A stretch of DNA of 34,195 bases from Prevotella sp. (GTDB taxonomy: Bacteria > Bacteroidota > Bacteroidia > Bacteroidales > Bacteroidaceae), in assembly GCA_017413085.1 (NCBI GenBank), contig JAFPVC010000031.1:1-34195 (forward strand). The letters run 5' to 3'. The notes under the pieces are model-generated. The model was not told the origin of the DNA. It was given only the letters and a program-made list of their open reading frames with translations, and did no database searches. A program made the position numbers and the translations under genes. Position 1 is the stretch's first letter; each line of letters starts with the position of its first letter. This document shows positions 7,624 through 16,617 of this stretch, piece after piece.

Positions 7624-9081
7624 ATGGAATTAGAGCAGCTTATATCAAAGATAAAGCCGGTAGAGATTGCTGGACAAACCGACGTAGACATCACCAGCGT
7701 TGAGATTGACTCACGGAAGGTGACGAAGGGAACATTGTTCGTAGCCATGCGCGGCACACAGGTAGACGGTCATCAGTTCATACCCAAAGCCATTGAGCAG
7801 GGGGCTGCGGCAGTTCTATGCGAGCAGATACCCGAGGACAAGGCTGAGGGTGTCACCTACGTACAGGTGAAGGACTGTGAGGACTGCGTCGGCACGGTTG
7901 CAACCACCTTCTACGGCAACCCTACGAAGAAACTGCGCCTCGTGGGTGTGACAGGCACCAACGGCAAGACCACCATCGCCACCTTATTATATAATATGTT
8001 CCGTGCGATGGGGCACAAGTGCGGACTGCTCTCCACCGTATGCAACTACATAGAGGGTGAGGCAGTGCCGGCGAGCCACACCACGCCTGACCCGATAGAA
8101 CTTAACCAACTGTTGCGCCGCATGGTGGAAGCAGGTTGCGAATACGCTTTCATGGAATGTTCAAGCCATGCCATTGCGCAGAAGCGTATCGGCGGACTGA
8201 CATTCGCCGGCGGCATCTTCACCAACCTCACGCGCGATCATCTGGACTATCACAAAACGTTTGAGAACTATCGCGACGCAAAAAAGAAATTCTTCGACGA
8301 CCTGCCAAAGGCAGCTTTCGCCATAACCAATGCAGACGACAAGAACGGTCTCGTCATGACGCAGAACTGCAAGGCTGCAGTGAAGACATACTCCACCCGC
8401 TCTATGGCAGACTACACCGCACATATCGTGGAATGTCACTTCGAGGGTATGTACCTTGAGATGGACGGTCATGAGGTGGGAGTACAGTTCATCGGAAAAT
8501 TCAACGTCAGCAACCTCCTCGCCGTATATGGCGCAGCACGTATGCTGGGCAAGCAGCCAGAGGATATTCTCGTGGTGATGAGCACACTGAAGAGTGTGGC
8601 CGGCAGACTGGAGCCAATACGTTCCGACGAGGGAGTGACAGGTATCGTAGACTATGCCCATACGCCTGATGCACTTGAGAATGTACTGAATGCCATTCAT
8701 GAAGTGCTCAACGGCAAGGGAAAGGTCATCACCGTGTGTGGAGCCGGAGGCAACCGCGACAAAGGCAAGCGTCCGCTCATGGCACAGGAAGCCGTCAAGC
8801 AGAGCGACCGCGTAATCATAACCAGCGACAATCCACGCTTCGAGGAACCGCAGGACATCATCAACGACATGCTCGCCGGACTGTCTGCACAGCAGATGAA
8901 GAAGGTGGTCAGCATCGTTGACCGCCGCGAGGCCATCAAGACAGCTTGCATGATGGCAGAGAAAGGCGACGTGATACTCGTGGCAGGCAAAGGCCATGAG
9001 GACTATCAGGACGTGAAGGGCGTGAAACACCACTTCGACGACCGCGAGGAACTGCGTAATGCCTTCGGAATTAATTCATAA
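7624..9081 (+). CDS. murE: UDP-MurNAc-Ala-Glu:meso-diaminopimelate ligase MurE
   Basis: ATP-dependent cytoplasmic ligase that adds the third amino acid to the peptidoglycan stem peptide. The 485 residues cover the three Mur-ligase domains. The ATP-binding P-loop GTNGKTT is at 111-117. The C-terminal DNPR motif at 402-405 is the signature of enzymes selecting meso-diaminopimelate rather than lysine, so the cell wall should be of the DAP type. The ATG at 7624 lies after an A/T-rich spacer of 47 bp, and mraY follows after 26 bp. Confidence 0.97.
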   Translation: MELEQLISKIKPVEIAGQTDVDITSVEIDSRKVTKGTLFVAMRGTQVDGHQFIPKAIEQGAAAVLCEQIPEDKAEGVTYVQVKDCEDCVGTVATTFYGNPTKKLRLVGVTGTNGKTTIATLLYNMFRAMGHKCGLLSTVCNYIEGEAVPASHTTPDPIELNQLLRRMVEAGCEYAFMECSSHAIAQKRIGGLTFAGGIFTNLTRDHLDYHKTFENYRDAKKKFFDDLPKAAFAITNADDKNGLVMTQNCKAAVKTYSTRSMADYTAHIVECHFEGMYLEMDGHEVGVQFIGKFNVSNLLAVYGAARMLGKQPEDILVVMSTLKSVAGRLEPIRSDEGVTGIVDYAHTPDALENVLNAIHEVLNGKGKVITVCGAGGNRDKGKRPLMAQEAVKQSDRVIITSDNPRFEEPQDIINDMLAGLSAQQMKKVVSIVDRREAIKTACMMAEKGDVILVAGKGHEDYQDVKGVKHHFDDREELRNAFGINS

Positions 9082-9107
9082 GAAATTACAATTCAAAAAC
9101 ACAAAGG

Positions 9108-10376
9108 ATGTTATACTATCTTTTCAGATTCTTAGAACAGTGGGATATTCCCGGTTCCGGCATGTGGAGTTACATATCATTCCGCGCCATATTGGCGTTG
9201 GTGTTGTCGCTCGTAATCTCTGTATGGTTTGGTGAGTATTTCATCAAATGGATGCGCCGCCACGGCGGCATGGAGTCGCAGCGCGACCGCTCAATCGACC
9301 CATACGGAGTGGAAAAACGTGGCGTGCCCACAATGGGAGGAGTGATAATCATCGTAGCCACGATAGTGCCCTGCCTGCTGTTCGGCCGTCTGCGCAACAT
9401 CTATATGCTCCTTATGATATTCACCACGCTGTGGCTTGGAGCAATAGGCTTTGCCGACGACTATATAAAGATGAAAGTAACAAAAGATGGTCTTCGCCCA
9501 CTCTACAAACTCGTAGGTCAGGCTGCCATCGGCCTTATCGTGGGACTCACGCTGTGGCTCAGTCCTGATGCAGTGATGCGTGAAAACGTGTCAATACAAA
9601 AGAACGACACACAGGAAATCGTTGTATACAAGAGTGCACCGGTGAAGTCGACGACCACGACCATACCGTTCGTCAAGAACAACAACCTCAACTACACCGA
9701 CGTATTCTTCTCGTGGATGGGAGGACACCGTGCGGCAGCCGGTTGGATATTCTTTGTGATACTGACCACATTTGTTGTCATGGCAGTAAGCAACGGTTCC
9801 AACCTCAACGACGGCATGGACGGCATGTGTGCCGGCAACTCTGCCATAATGTGCATAGCCCTTGGCATACTTGCATACGTATCAAGCCACATAGGCTTTG
9901 CATCATACTTTAATATAATGTATATACCGCAGTCAGAGGAACTTGTAATATTCATCAGTGCCTTTGTGGGAGCGCTGGTAGGCTTCCTTTGGTACAATGC
10001 CTATCCTGCACAGATATTCATGGGCGACACTGGTTCGCTGGCCATCGGCGGCATAATAGCAGTCACGGCGGTCATCATACACAAGGAACTGCTTATACCC
10101 ATCATCTGCTTCGTATTCCTGATGGAGAGCATCTCTGTGATGCTGCAGGTGCAAGTGGCAAAGTATGGTAACAAACGCGGCAAGAAACTACGCGTGTTCA
10201 AGCGGGCACCTATACACGACACCTTCCGTGTAAAGCCGGGACAGTTGGGAGATGACATTAAGGTATTCCTTAACAAACCGCGCGGATGCTGGCTGGAATC
10301 AAAGATAACCACACGTTTCTGGATTGTCACCATCGGCATGGCGGCATTAGCAATAATAACGCTGAAAATCAGATAA
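9108..10376 (+). CDS. mraY: Phospho-MurNAc-pentapeptide translocase MraY
   Basis: Inner-membrane enzyme that moves phospho-MurNAc-pentapeptide to undecaprenyl phosphate, making lipid I. Conserved motifs are visible: GFADDYIK with Asp117-Asp118, NLNDGMDG at 232-239, and FMGDTGSLAIGG. The protein is 422 residues, longer than the E. coli enzyme of about 360. Most of the extra length is a polar stretch at about residues 152-205, between two membrane segments. This is commonly seen in Bacteroidota MraY as far as I know. AAAGG just before the ATG is a fair ribosome site. The murD ATG follows 6 bp after the stop. Confidence 0.97.
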   Translation: MLYYLFRFLEQWDIPGSGMWSYISFRAILALVLSLVISVWFGEYFIKWMRRHGGMESQRDRSIDPYGVEKRGVPTMGGVIIIVATIVPCLLFGRLRNIYMLLMIFTTLWLGAIGFADDYIKMKVTKDGLRPLYKLVGQAAIGLIVGLTLWLSPDAVMRENVSIQKNDTQEIVVYKSAPVKSTTTTIPFVKNNNLNYTDVFFSWMGGHRAAAGWIFFVILTTFVVMAVSNGSNLNDGMDGMCAGNSAIMCIALGILAYVSSHIGFASYFNIMYIPQSEELVIFISAFVGALVGFLWYNAYPAQIFMGDTGSLAIGGIIAVTAVIIHKELLIPIICFVFLMESISVMLQVQVAKYGNKRGKKLRVFKRAPIHDTFRVKPGQLGDDIKVFLNKPRGCWLESKITTRFWIVTIGMAALAIITLKIR

Positions 10377-10382
10377 TAAGAT

Positions 10383-11726
10383 ATGAAATTAGTCATTCTT
10401 GGAGCAGGTGAGAGCGGTGTAGGCACCGCCATCCTGGGTAAGCAGCAGGGATACGACGTGTTCGTATCAGACATGGGACAGATTAAGCCGAAATACAAGA
10501 AAAGGCTTAATGACGAAGGCATACGCTGGGAGGAAGGGCAGCACACTGAGGCTGAAATCCTTTCTGCCGACGAAGTAGTGAAGAGTCCGGGCATACCAGA
10601 CACTGCGCCAATGGTGGAGGCCCTGATAGCCAAAGGTACGCCGATACTGGCGGAACTGGAGTTTGCCAAGCGTTACAGCAAGGGCAAGACAATCTGCATC
10701 ACAGGTTCCAACGGCAAGACCACTACCACATCGCTCATATACTATATAATGAAGAAATGGGGCATTGACGTGGGACTGGCAGGCAACATCGGACGCTCGT
10801 ATGCCCTGCAGGTGGCTACGCAGGATCATGACTGGTATGTGCTTGAGATCAGCTCGTTCCAGCTTGACAACATGTTCGACTTCCGCGCCGACGTGGCAGT
10901 ACTGATGAACATCACGCCCGACCATCTTGACCGCTACGAGTTTGAGATGCAGAACTATGTTGATTCCAAGATGCGCATCATACAGAACCAGACACCGAAG
11001 GACACCTTTGTATACTGGAGCGACGACGAATACATAGACAAGGAACTGCAGAAGCGTCTTGACGGCTATGCACCCAAGCCAACCCCGTCGTCACGCATGG
11101 CGGTAATGGGTAACCCTACGCTCGAACCATTCAGCGATAAGGACATAGACCCCAACAGCGACTTCCCACTGCCAGGCCGTCACAACCAACGTAACATGAT
11201 GGCTGCACGTGCCGCCGTACGCGCCGCTATGGCAAAGATGGAACTCACGGCTGCGGAGCAAGAAAAGAAAGAGGCTATACTTGCACAGTGTCTCAAGGAT
11301 TTCCCAGGAGTGGAACACCGTCTGGAGAAAGTTATTGAGAAAGACGGTGTACTATGGATTAACGACTCCAAGGCCACCAATGTAGACGCATGTCACGTGG
11401 CACTTGAGGCTATGAGCCGACCTACCGTACTGATAGTAGGCGGTAAGGACAAGGGTAATGACTACAACGACATCAAGGCACTGGTAAAAGAAAAGTGTAG
11501 TGCAGTGGTGTATATGGGTGTTGACAATACCAAGCTGCATGCTGCATTCGACGACCTCGGACTGCCTGTTGCAGACACGCACTCAATGAAGAACTGCGTA
11601 GAGGCATGCCGTCGTTTCGCCAAGCCGGGCGACGTGGTGCTGCTATCACCATGTTGCGCCAGTTTCGACCTGTTCAAGAACATGGAAGACCGTGGCGAGC
11701 AGTTCAAGGCCCTGGCGAAGGAATAA
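10383..11726 (+). CDS. murD: UDP-MurNAc-L-alanine:D-glutamate ligase MurD
   Basis: Cytoplasmic ATP-dependent ligase adding D-glutamate, the second stem-peptide residue. The 447-residue protein has the family length. The N-terminal UDP-binding part starts MKLVILGAGESGVG, the ATP P-loop GSNGKTT lies at 108-114, and the central MNITPDHLDR and later INDSKATN motifs are typical of Mur ligases. The gene is tightly packed, with 6 bp after mraY and 3 bp before the ftsW ATG, which suggests translational coupling. Confidence 0.96.
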   Translation: MKLVILGAGESGVGTAILGKQQGYDVFVSDMGQIKPKYKKRLNDEGIRWEEGQHTEAEILSADEVVKSPGIPDTAPMVEALIAKGTPILAELEFAKRYSKGKTICITGSNGKTTTTSLIYYIMKKWGIDVGLAGNIGRSYALQVATQDHDWYVLEISSFQLDNMFDFRADVAVLMNITPDHLDRYEFEMQNYVDSKMRIIQNQTPKDTFVYWSDDEYIDKELQKRLDGYAPKPTPSSRMAVMGNPTLEPFSDKDIDPNSDFPLPGRHNQRNMMAARAAVRAAMAKMELTAAEQEKKEAILAQCLKDFPGVEHRLEKVIEKDGVLWINDSKATNVDACHVALEAMSRPTVLIVGGKDKGNDYNDIKALVKEKCSAVVYMGVDNTKLHAAFDDLGLPVADTHSMKNCVEACRRFAKPGDVVLLSPCCASFDLFKNMEDRGEQFKALAKE

Positions 11727-11729
11727 TCA

Positions 11730-13010
11730 ATGGAGAAGTTCAAGCGGCTGCAAAACATATTCAAGGGCGACAGGATAATATGGATAGTATTCTTCCTGTT
11801 ATGTCTGGTAAGCGTGATTGAGGTGTATTCCTCAGCCGCGCGATTGGGATACCGTACCGGCAACTACTGGTTTCACCCGACATACCATACCGTACTGCTG
11901 CTTGTAGGATTCCTCTGTATGCTTGTGGTACTCAACATACAGTGTCGATACTTCAAGGTAATGACACCCTTGTTCTTCGTCTTTTCAGTGTTCCTGCTGG
12001 TACTCGTATATTTCTTCGGAACGAAGGAGAACGATGCTGCACGCTGGATACGCATAGGATTCATCCCCATACAGCCGTCAGAAATTGCAAAGGGCACACT
12101 CGTACTGACAACGGCACACATATTGAGCCAGCTGCAAACGCCAGACGGTGTTTCGCCAAAGGCATTCAAATACATAATGATGACCAGTGCAGTACTGATA
12201 GGACTGGTATTGCCGGAGAACTTCTCCACGGCTGCGCTGATGGGAGTGGTGGTTTTCATAATGATGTTCGTGGCCAGAGTATCGATAAAGAATCTGCTCG
12301 GACTATTCGTGGCAGTAGTTGCAACCATAGGAATTGCAGTGATGCTCGTAATGCTCATCGGACAGTCAGGAGAAGAACGAACCATAGCAGCCGTCAGCGA
12401 AGGACAGGCAGCACATGAATACGCAGTAAAGAGCGACACCACGACAACAGTCAAGAAGAAACGCACAGGAGTACTGCACCGCATGGACCTGTGGAAAGCC
12501 CGCATAGAGACCTTCCTTGAATCTGACGACGTGCCGCCTGAAGAGTTCGATATGGAAAACAAGGAGCAGGAAGCTCGTGCATACATAGCCATAGCATCAA
12601 GCGACGTTATAGGCCGAGGCCCCGGACGCTCAGTACAGCGTGATTTGCTGCCACTGGCATTCTCCGATTTCATCTATGCAATAATATTCGAGGAATTCGG
12701 GTTGTTCGGCGGTGCACTGGTAGCATTCCTATATATAATACTGCTCTTCCGCACGGGTATAATAGCCCGTCAGTGTGAAAACACCTTCCCGGCACTGCTC
12801 GCCATGGGACTGGCACTGATGATAGTAGTACAGGCTCTGTTCAATATGTGTGTGGCAGTAGGACTGGCACCCGTGACTGGACAGCCGTTGCCGCTGATAA
12901 GCAAAGGTGGCACATCGGGCATCATCAACTGCATATACATCGGAGTGATACTGAGCGTGAGCCGAACGGCAAAGAAACGAATGAGCACACCCGAGGCAGT
13001 GACCAAATAA
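11730..13010 (+). CDS. ftsW: Septal peptidoglycan glycosyltransferase FtsW (SEDS family)
   Basis: Polytopic membrane enzyme that polymerises lipid II at the septum together with FtsI. The 426-residue protein has multiple hydrophobic segments starting at about residue 18. It carries the SEDS signature GQPLPLISKGGTS at 384-396 just before the last membrane helix. A large hydrophilic loop (about 215-300) separates two groups of helices and contains GRGPGRSVQRDLLP, as expected for the extracytoplasmic loop of SEDS proteins. The start lies 3 bp after the murD stop. murG begins 35 bp downstream. Confidence 0.95.
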   Translation: MEKFKRLQNIFKGDRIIWIVFFLLCLVSVIEVYSSAARLGYRTGNYWFHPTYHTVLLLVGFLCMLVVLNIQCRYFKVMTPLFFVFSVFLLVLVYFFGTKENDAARWIRIGFIPIQPSEIAKGTLVLTTAHILSQLQTPDGVSPKAFKYIMMTSAVLIGLVLPENFSTAALMGVVVFIMMFVARVSIKNLLGLFVAVVATIGIAVMLVMLIGQSGEERTIAAVSEGQAAHEYAVKSDTTTTVKKKRTGVLHRMDLWKARIETFLESDDVPPEEFDMENKEQEARAYIAIASSDVIGRGPGRSVQRDLLPLAFSDFIYAIIFEEFGLFGGALVAFLYIILLFRTGIIARQCENTFPALLAMGLALMIVVQALFNMCVAVGLAPVTGQPLPLISKGGTSGIINCIYIGVILSVSRTAKKRMSTPEAVTK

Positions 13011-13045
13011 AGAAGCAAAGAATAATTGAACAACAATTAACAGCC

Positions 13046-14143
13046 ATGAGAATAATAATAAGCGGTGGAGGCACGGGAGGCCACATCTTCCCGGCCATCA
13101 GTATAGCCAATGCCATCAAGGCACGTCAGCCTGAGGCGGAGATTCTGTTCGTGGGAGCAGAGGGACGTATGGAAATGACAAGGGTGCCCGAGGCAGGCTA
13201 CGACATAAAGGGTCTGCCCGTGCGCGGACTGATACGTCCGTTATGGAGCCCGAAGAACATAGGCGTGATGATAGACTTCTTCCGCAGCAAGTGGCTCGTA
13301 AAGAAGATAATTAAGGACTTCAAACCTCAGGCAGCCGTAGGCGTAGGAGGATACGCATCGGCTCCTACGCTCAACGCCGCAGCCGACATGGGCATCCCGT
13401 GCCTGATACAGGAACAGAACTCATACGCTGGAGTGACAAACAAATCTCTGGCCAAGAGAGCAAAAAAAATATGCGTGGCCTACGACGGCATGGAACGCTT
13501 CTTCCCTGCCGACAGGATTATCAAGACGGGAAACCCTGTAAGGCAGTCGTTGCTCAGCAACAACATGACAAAGGCACAGGCACGCGAAGCAATGGGACTG
13601 CGCACAGACCTGCCCACAATACTCGTCATCGGAGGTTCGCTCGGCGCACGAACGATCAACAATGCCATAGCCGACGGACTCAACCGTTTCGACGAACGCA
13701 AGGTGCAGGTAATATGGCAAACCGGCAAATACTATGCCGAAGAATGTGAGCGCAAGGCGAAGGAAAGCGGCACGCAGATGGTTCACCCTCAGGCATTCAT
13801 CAGCGACATGGCAGCAGCATACAAGGCAGCCGACATCGTCATCAGCCGCGCCGGAGCATCGTCGATAAGCGAACTCTGTCTGTTAGGCAAGGCTTCAATA
13901 CTGGTGCCATCACCAAACGTGGCTGAAGACCACCAGACGAAAAACGCCAAGGCTCTGTCAGACCGTGGAGCCGCAGTGCTCGTACCCGACGCAATGGCTG
14001 AGCGCACTCTTGTGGAGGAAGCCATAGCACTGGTGTCAGACGCAGCTACGACAACAAAACTCGAGGTTGAGGTTTCTAAACTCGCATTGCCCGACTCTGC
14101 CGACATCATAGCAGAGGAGGTGATGAAATTAATTAAGAATTAA
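13046..14143 (+). CDS. murG: UDP-GlcNAc:lipid I N-acetylglucosaminyltransferase MurG
   Basis: Peripheral membrane glycosyltransferase (GT28) that adds GlcNAc to lipid I, giving lipid II. The ATG at 13046 gives 365 residues starting MRIIISGGGTGGHIFPA, the canonical N-terminal glycine loop. A longer frame upstream overlaps ftsW and is rejected. VGVGGYAS and the later GGSLGAR and SRAGASSISEL blocks are the expected acceptor and UDP-GlcNAc sites. Oddity: the final codons (LIKN then TAA) lie in the 7-bp repeat family, the stop being part of a GAATTAA unit. Confidence 0.96.
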   Translation: MRIIISGGGTGGHIFPAISIANAIKARQPEAEILFVGAEGRMEMTRVPEAGYDIKGLPVRGLIRPLWSPKNIGVMIDFFRSKWLVKKIIKDFKPQAAVGVGGYASAPTLNAAADMGIPCLIQEQNSYAGVTNKSLAKRAKKICVAYDGMERFFPADRIIKTGNPVRQSLLSNNMTKAQAREAMGLRTDLPTILVIGGSLGARTINNAIADGLNRFDERKVQVIWQTGKYYAEECERKAKESGTQMVHPQAFISDMAAAYKAADIVISRAGASSISELCLLGKASILVPSPNVAEDHQTKNAKALSDRGAAVLVPDAMAERTLVEEAIALVSDAATTTKLEVEVSKLALPDSADIIAEEVMKLIKN

Positions 14144-14157
14144 GAATTAAGAGTTAA
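14137..14157 (+). repeat. Three 7-bp repeats straddling the murG stop
   Basis: GAATTAA (14137-14143), GAATTAA (14144-14150) and GAGTTAA (14151-14157) follow without gaps. They are the same units as in the mraZ-rsmH spacer. The murG stop codon is the last three bases of the first unit. AT-rich sequence follows up to murC, with no other feature seen. Confidence 0.85.
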
Positions 14158-14231
14158 AAAAATAATAATTAATAATTAAAAAAAGCAATATAACACTATT
14201 GCATCAAAATATAATAACTTATAATCATTGC

Positions 14232-15593
14232 ATGAAAGCAGTATATTTTGTAGGTGCCGGTGGCATAGGAATGAGCGCCATAGCACGTTATTTCATACGC
14301 AAGGGACTGGTGGTAGCAGGATATGACAAGACACCGTCAGCACTCACAAGCCATCTCGAGAAAGAGGGTATGCTGATACACTATACCGAAGACGTGGCTC
14401 AGATACCCGTGGCATGCCGCGACCCAAAGAACACACTGGTGATTTACACACCAGCCATACCAGAGGAACACAAGGAACTGAAATACTTCCGCGAGAACGG
14501 ATTCGACATACAGAAACGAGCACAAGTGCTGGGAATGCTCACGCGTGAACACAAGGGACTCTGCGTGGCCGGCACACACGGCAAGACCACCACGTCAACC
14601 ATGTGTGCACATATCATGCACCAATCGTCAAAGGACTGCAACGCTTTTCTCGGTGGAATATCTAAAAACTACGGCACAAACTACATACTAAGCGACAACT
14701 CTGACTACGTGGTGATAGAGGCCGACGAGTTTGACCGCAGTTTCCACTGGCTGCGTCCGTGGATGACGGTCATCACATCGACGGATCCCGACCACCTCGA
14801 CATCTACGGCACGAAGGAAGCCTATCTTGAGTCTTTCCGCCACTACACCACGCTCATACAGCCTGGTGGCACCCTTATCATACACACAGGACTGGAGATG
14901 CAGCCCGACGTGCCGGATGGAGTGCGCACATTCACCTACGGTACAGACAACGGTGACTTCCACGCTGAAAACATTTGTATAGAGAAGGGCGAAATAACAT
15001 TCGACTTCATATCACCTTTCGGCAACGTGGAGGGCATCAGGCTCGGACAGCCCGTGCCTATCAACATCGACAACGGCATAGGAGCAATGGCAATGGCACA
15101 GCTCAACGGATGCTCGCCTGACGAACTGCGCTACGGTATGCAGACATATAAGGGCGTAGACCGCCGCTTCGACTTCGCACTGCGCGACAAGCGCCATGTG
15201 GTGCTGTCTGACTACGCACACCATCCGAAGGAGATATTCGAGAGTGCAAAGAGCATGAGACAGGTGTACAACGACCGTCACATCACAGCCATATTCCAGC
15301 CTCATCTCTATACACGAACACGCGACTTCTACAAGGAGTTTGCCGATGCGCTGTCACAACTCGACGAGGTGGTACTGTGCGACATATATCCTGCACGGGA
15401 AAAGCCTATCGAGGGAGTAACGTCAAAACTCATCTATGACAACCTGGCTGAAGGCGTGAAGAAAGAGATGATAAGCAAGGAGCAGGTGCTCGACTACGTA
15501 AGGGGACGCGACTTCGACGTACTCATCATCCTCGGTGCCGGCGACCTTGACAACTACGTGCCACAGATAACAGAGATAATAAAGAAGAAATAG
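14232..15593 (+). CDS. murC: UDP-MurNAc:L-alanine ligase MurC
   Basis: Cytoplasmic Mur ligase adding L-alanine to UDP-MurNAc, the first step of the stem peptide. From the ATG at 14232 the protein has 453 residues and begins MKAVYFVGAGGIGMSA, the UDP-binding loop. The ATP P-loop GTHGKTT lies at 114-120, and DYAHHPKE near residue 327 is a MurC-family signature. An in-frame TTG at 14199 would add 11 residues. Bacteroidota MurC often has a few residues before this block, so that longer start remains possible. The spacer from murG is AT-rich and partly repeat. Confidence 0.94.
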   Translation: MKAVYFVGAGGIGMSAIARYFIRKGLVVAGYDKTPSALTSHLEKEGMLIHYTEDVAQIPVACRDPKNTLVIYTPAIPEEHKELKYFRENGFDIQKRAQVLGMLTREHKGLCVAGTHGKTTTSTMCAHIMHQSSKDCNAFLGGISKNYGTNYILSDNSDYVVIEADEFDRSFHWLRPWMTVITSTDPDHLDIYGTKEAYLESFRHYTTLIQPGGTLIIHTGLEMQPDVPDGVRTFTYGTDNGDFHAENICIEKGEITFDFISPFGNVEGIRLGQPVPINIDNGIGAMAMAQLNGCSPDELRYGMQTYKGVDRRFDFALRDKRHVVLSDYAHHPKEIFESAKSMRQVYNDRHITAIFQPHLYTRTRDFYKEFADALSQLDEVVLCDIYPAREKPIEGVTSKLIYDNLAEGVKKEMISKEQVLDYVRGRDFDVLIILGAGDLDNYVPQITEIIKKK

Positions 15594-15623
15594 CACACTG
15601 TAAATAAGAAGGAACAGCATATT

Positions 15624-16565
15624 GTGCGCTTGGAACTGAACATAGACTGGAAACGCACGTTGCTCATAGCGGCAGACATGGTGCTGGCAGTTTACCTGCT
15701 GCTGGCCTTCACGTCGTGGCACACGCAGGAGGCACACGCACGCAAGAAGTGTGCCCGCGTGTTCATAGACATCGCCGACGAAAATGAGAACGGTTTTCTA
15801 AAGTCAGCCGACATAAAGAAACTGCTTGAAAGCGAAAGAATCTTTCCTCTCGGACAGACGCTTGGCAATATCAGTATGCGCGACATTGAAGACCGTCTGC
15901 GCCTCATGCCATTCGTCAAGACAGCACAGTGCTACGCAACGCAGCAGGGCTATGTATATGTGACGGTAACACAACGCACGCCGGTGCTCAGAGTCAAGGC
16001 CGCATCGGGCGATGACTACTATATAGACGACAACGGCGGTGTGATGCCCAATTCGCAGTATACAAGCGACATGATAATAGCAACGGGCGACTTCAACCGG
16101 CAGTATGCAACACAGTGCCTTTTCGTGTTGGCGCAGACGCTGATGGGCAATGATCTGTGGCGTAATCTGGTAGAACAGATTAACGTACAGGAGGACGGCA
16201 CAGTAGAACTTGTGCCGCGAGTGGGCGACCACATTGTCAATATAGGCACTCTGCCTGACTCACCGGTGCAACGCAAGCGCGAGCAAATGATACGCGAGCA
16301 CACCGAACGGCAGATGAACCGCCTTGAGTTGTTCTACCGATACGGCCTCTGCCATGCTGGATGGAAAAAATATGACTATATATCACTTGAGTTCTGCAAC
16401 CAGATAGTTTGCCGCAAGCGCAAGGAAGAACCTCCGGCAGAGGTACAGGCAAAGCCTGACAACGATGCAGCATCATCAACAAAGCAACAGGATGAGAAGC
16501 CAGGCGAGAACAAAGAGCAGGGGAGCAAGAAACAAGAGAACAAGAATCAGGAAAGCAGAGAATAA
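15624..16565 (+). CDS. ftsQ: Cell division protein FtsQ (POTRA-type)
   Basis: Bitopic membrane protein of the divisome. The 313-residue product has a short cytoplasmic N terminus, one membrane segment (about 11-30), and then a POTRA-like part (about 55-120) with the pattern IEDRLRLMPFVKTAQ followed by a strand-rich VTVTQRTPVLRV. Residues from about 265 to the end are low-complexity, rich in Lys, Glu, Gln and Asn. The call combines this topology with the position between murC and ftsA. No ATG is available; the best start is the GTG at 15624, with AAGGAA 9-14 nt upstream. Confidence 0.88.
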   Translation: MRLELNIDWKRTLLIAADMVLAVYLLLAFTSWHTQEAHARKKCARVFIDIADENENGFLKSADIKKLLESERIFPLGQTLGNISMRDIEDRLRLMPFVKTAQCYATQQGYVYVTVTQRTPVLRVKAASGDDYYIDDNGGVMPNSQYTSDMIIATGDFNRQYATQCLFVLAQTLMGNDLWRNLVEQINVQEDGTVELVPRVGDHIVNIGTLPDSPVQRKREQMIREHTERQMNRLELFYRYGLCHAGWKKYDYISLEFCNQIVCRKRKEEPPAEVQAKPDNDAASSTKQQDEKPGENKEQGSKKQENKNQESRE

Positions 16566-16617
16566 TAAGTAAAAAAGGAATAAAAGGAATAAAAACAATA
16601 ATAATACAGTATATGAT

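Noticed and set aside
8161-9033. 290-codon minus-strand frame opposite murE
   Set aside because: It lies wholly within murE, shows no recognisable motif, and its Cys/His-rich composition is typical of antisense frames in this genome.
11873-12673. 266-codon minus-strand frame opposite ftsW
   Set aside because: Shadow of ftsW: Ser/Thr-rich low-complexity product, no ribosome site or promoter.
12848-13045. Longer murG start at 12848
   Set aside because: It would overlap ftsW by about 160 bp, and MurG proteins begin at the glycine loop encoded from 13046.
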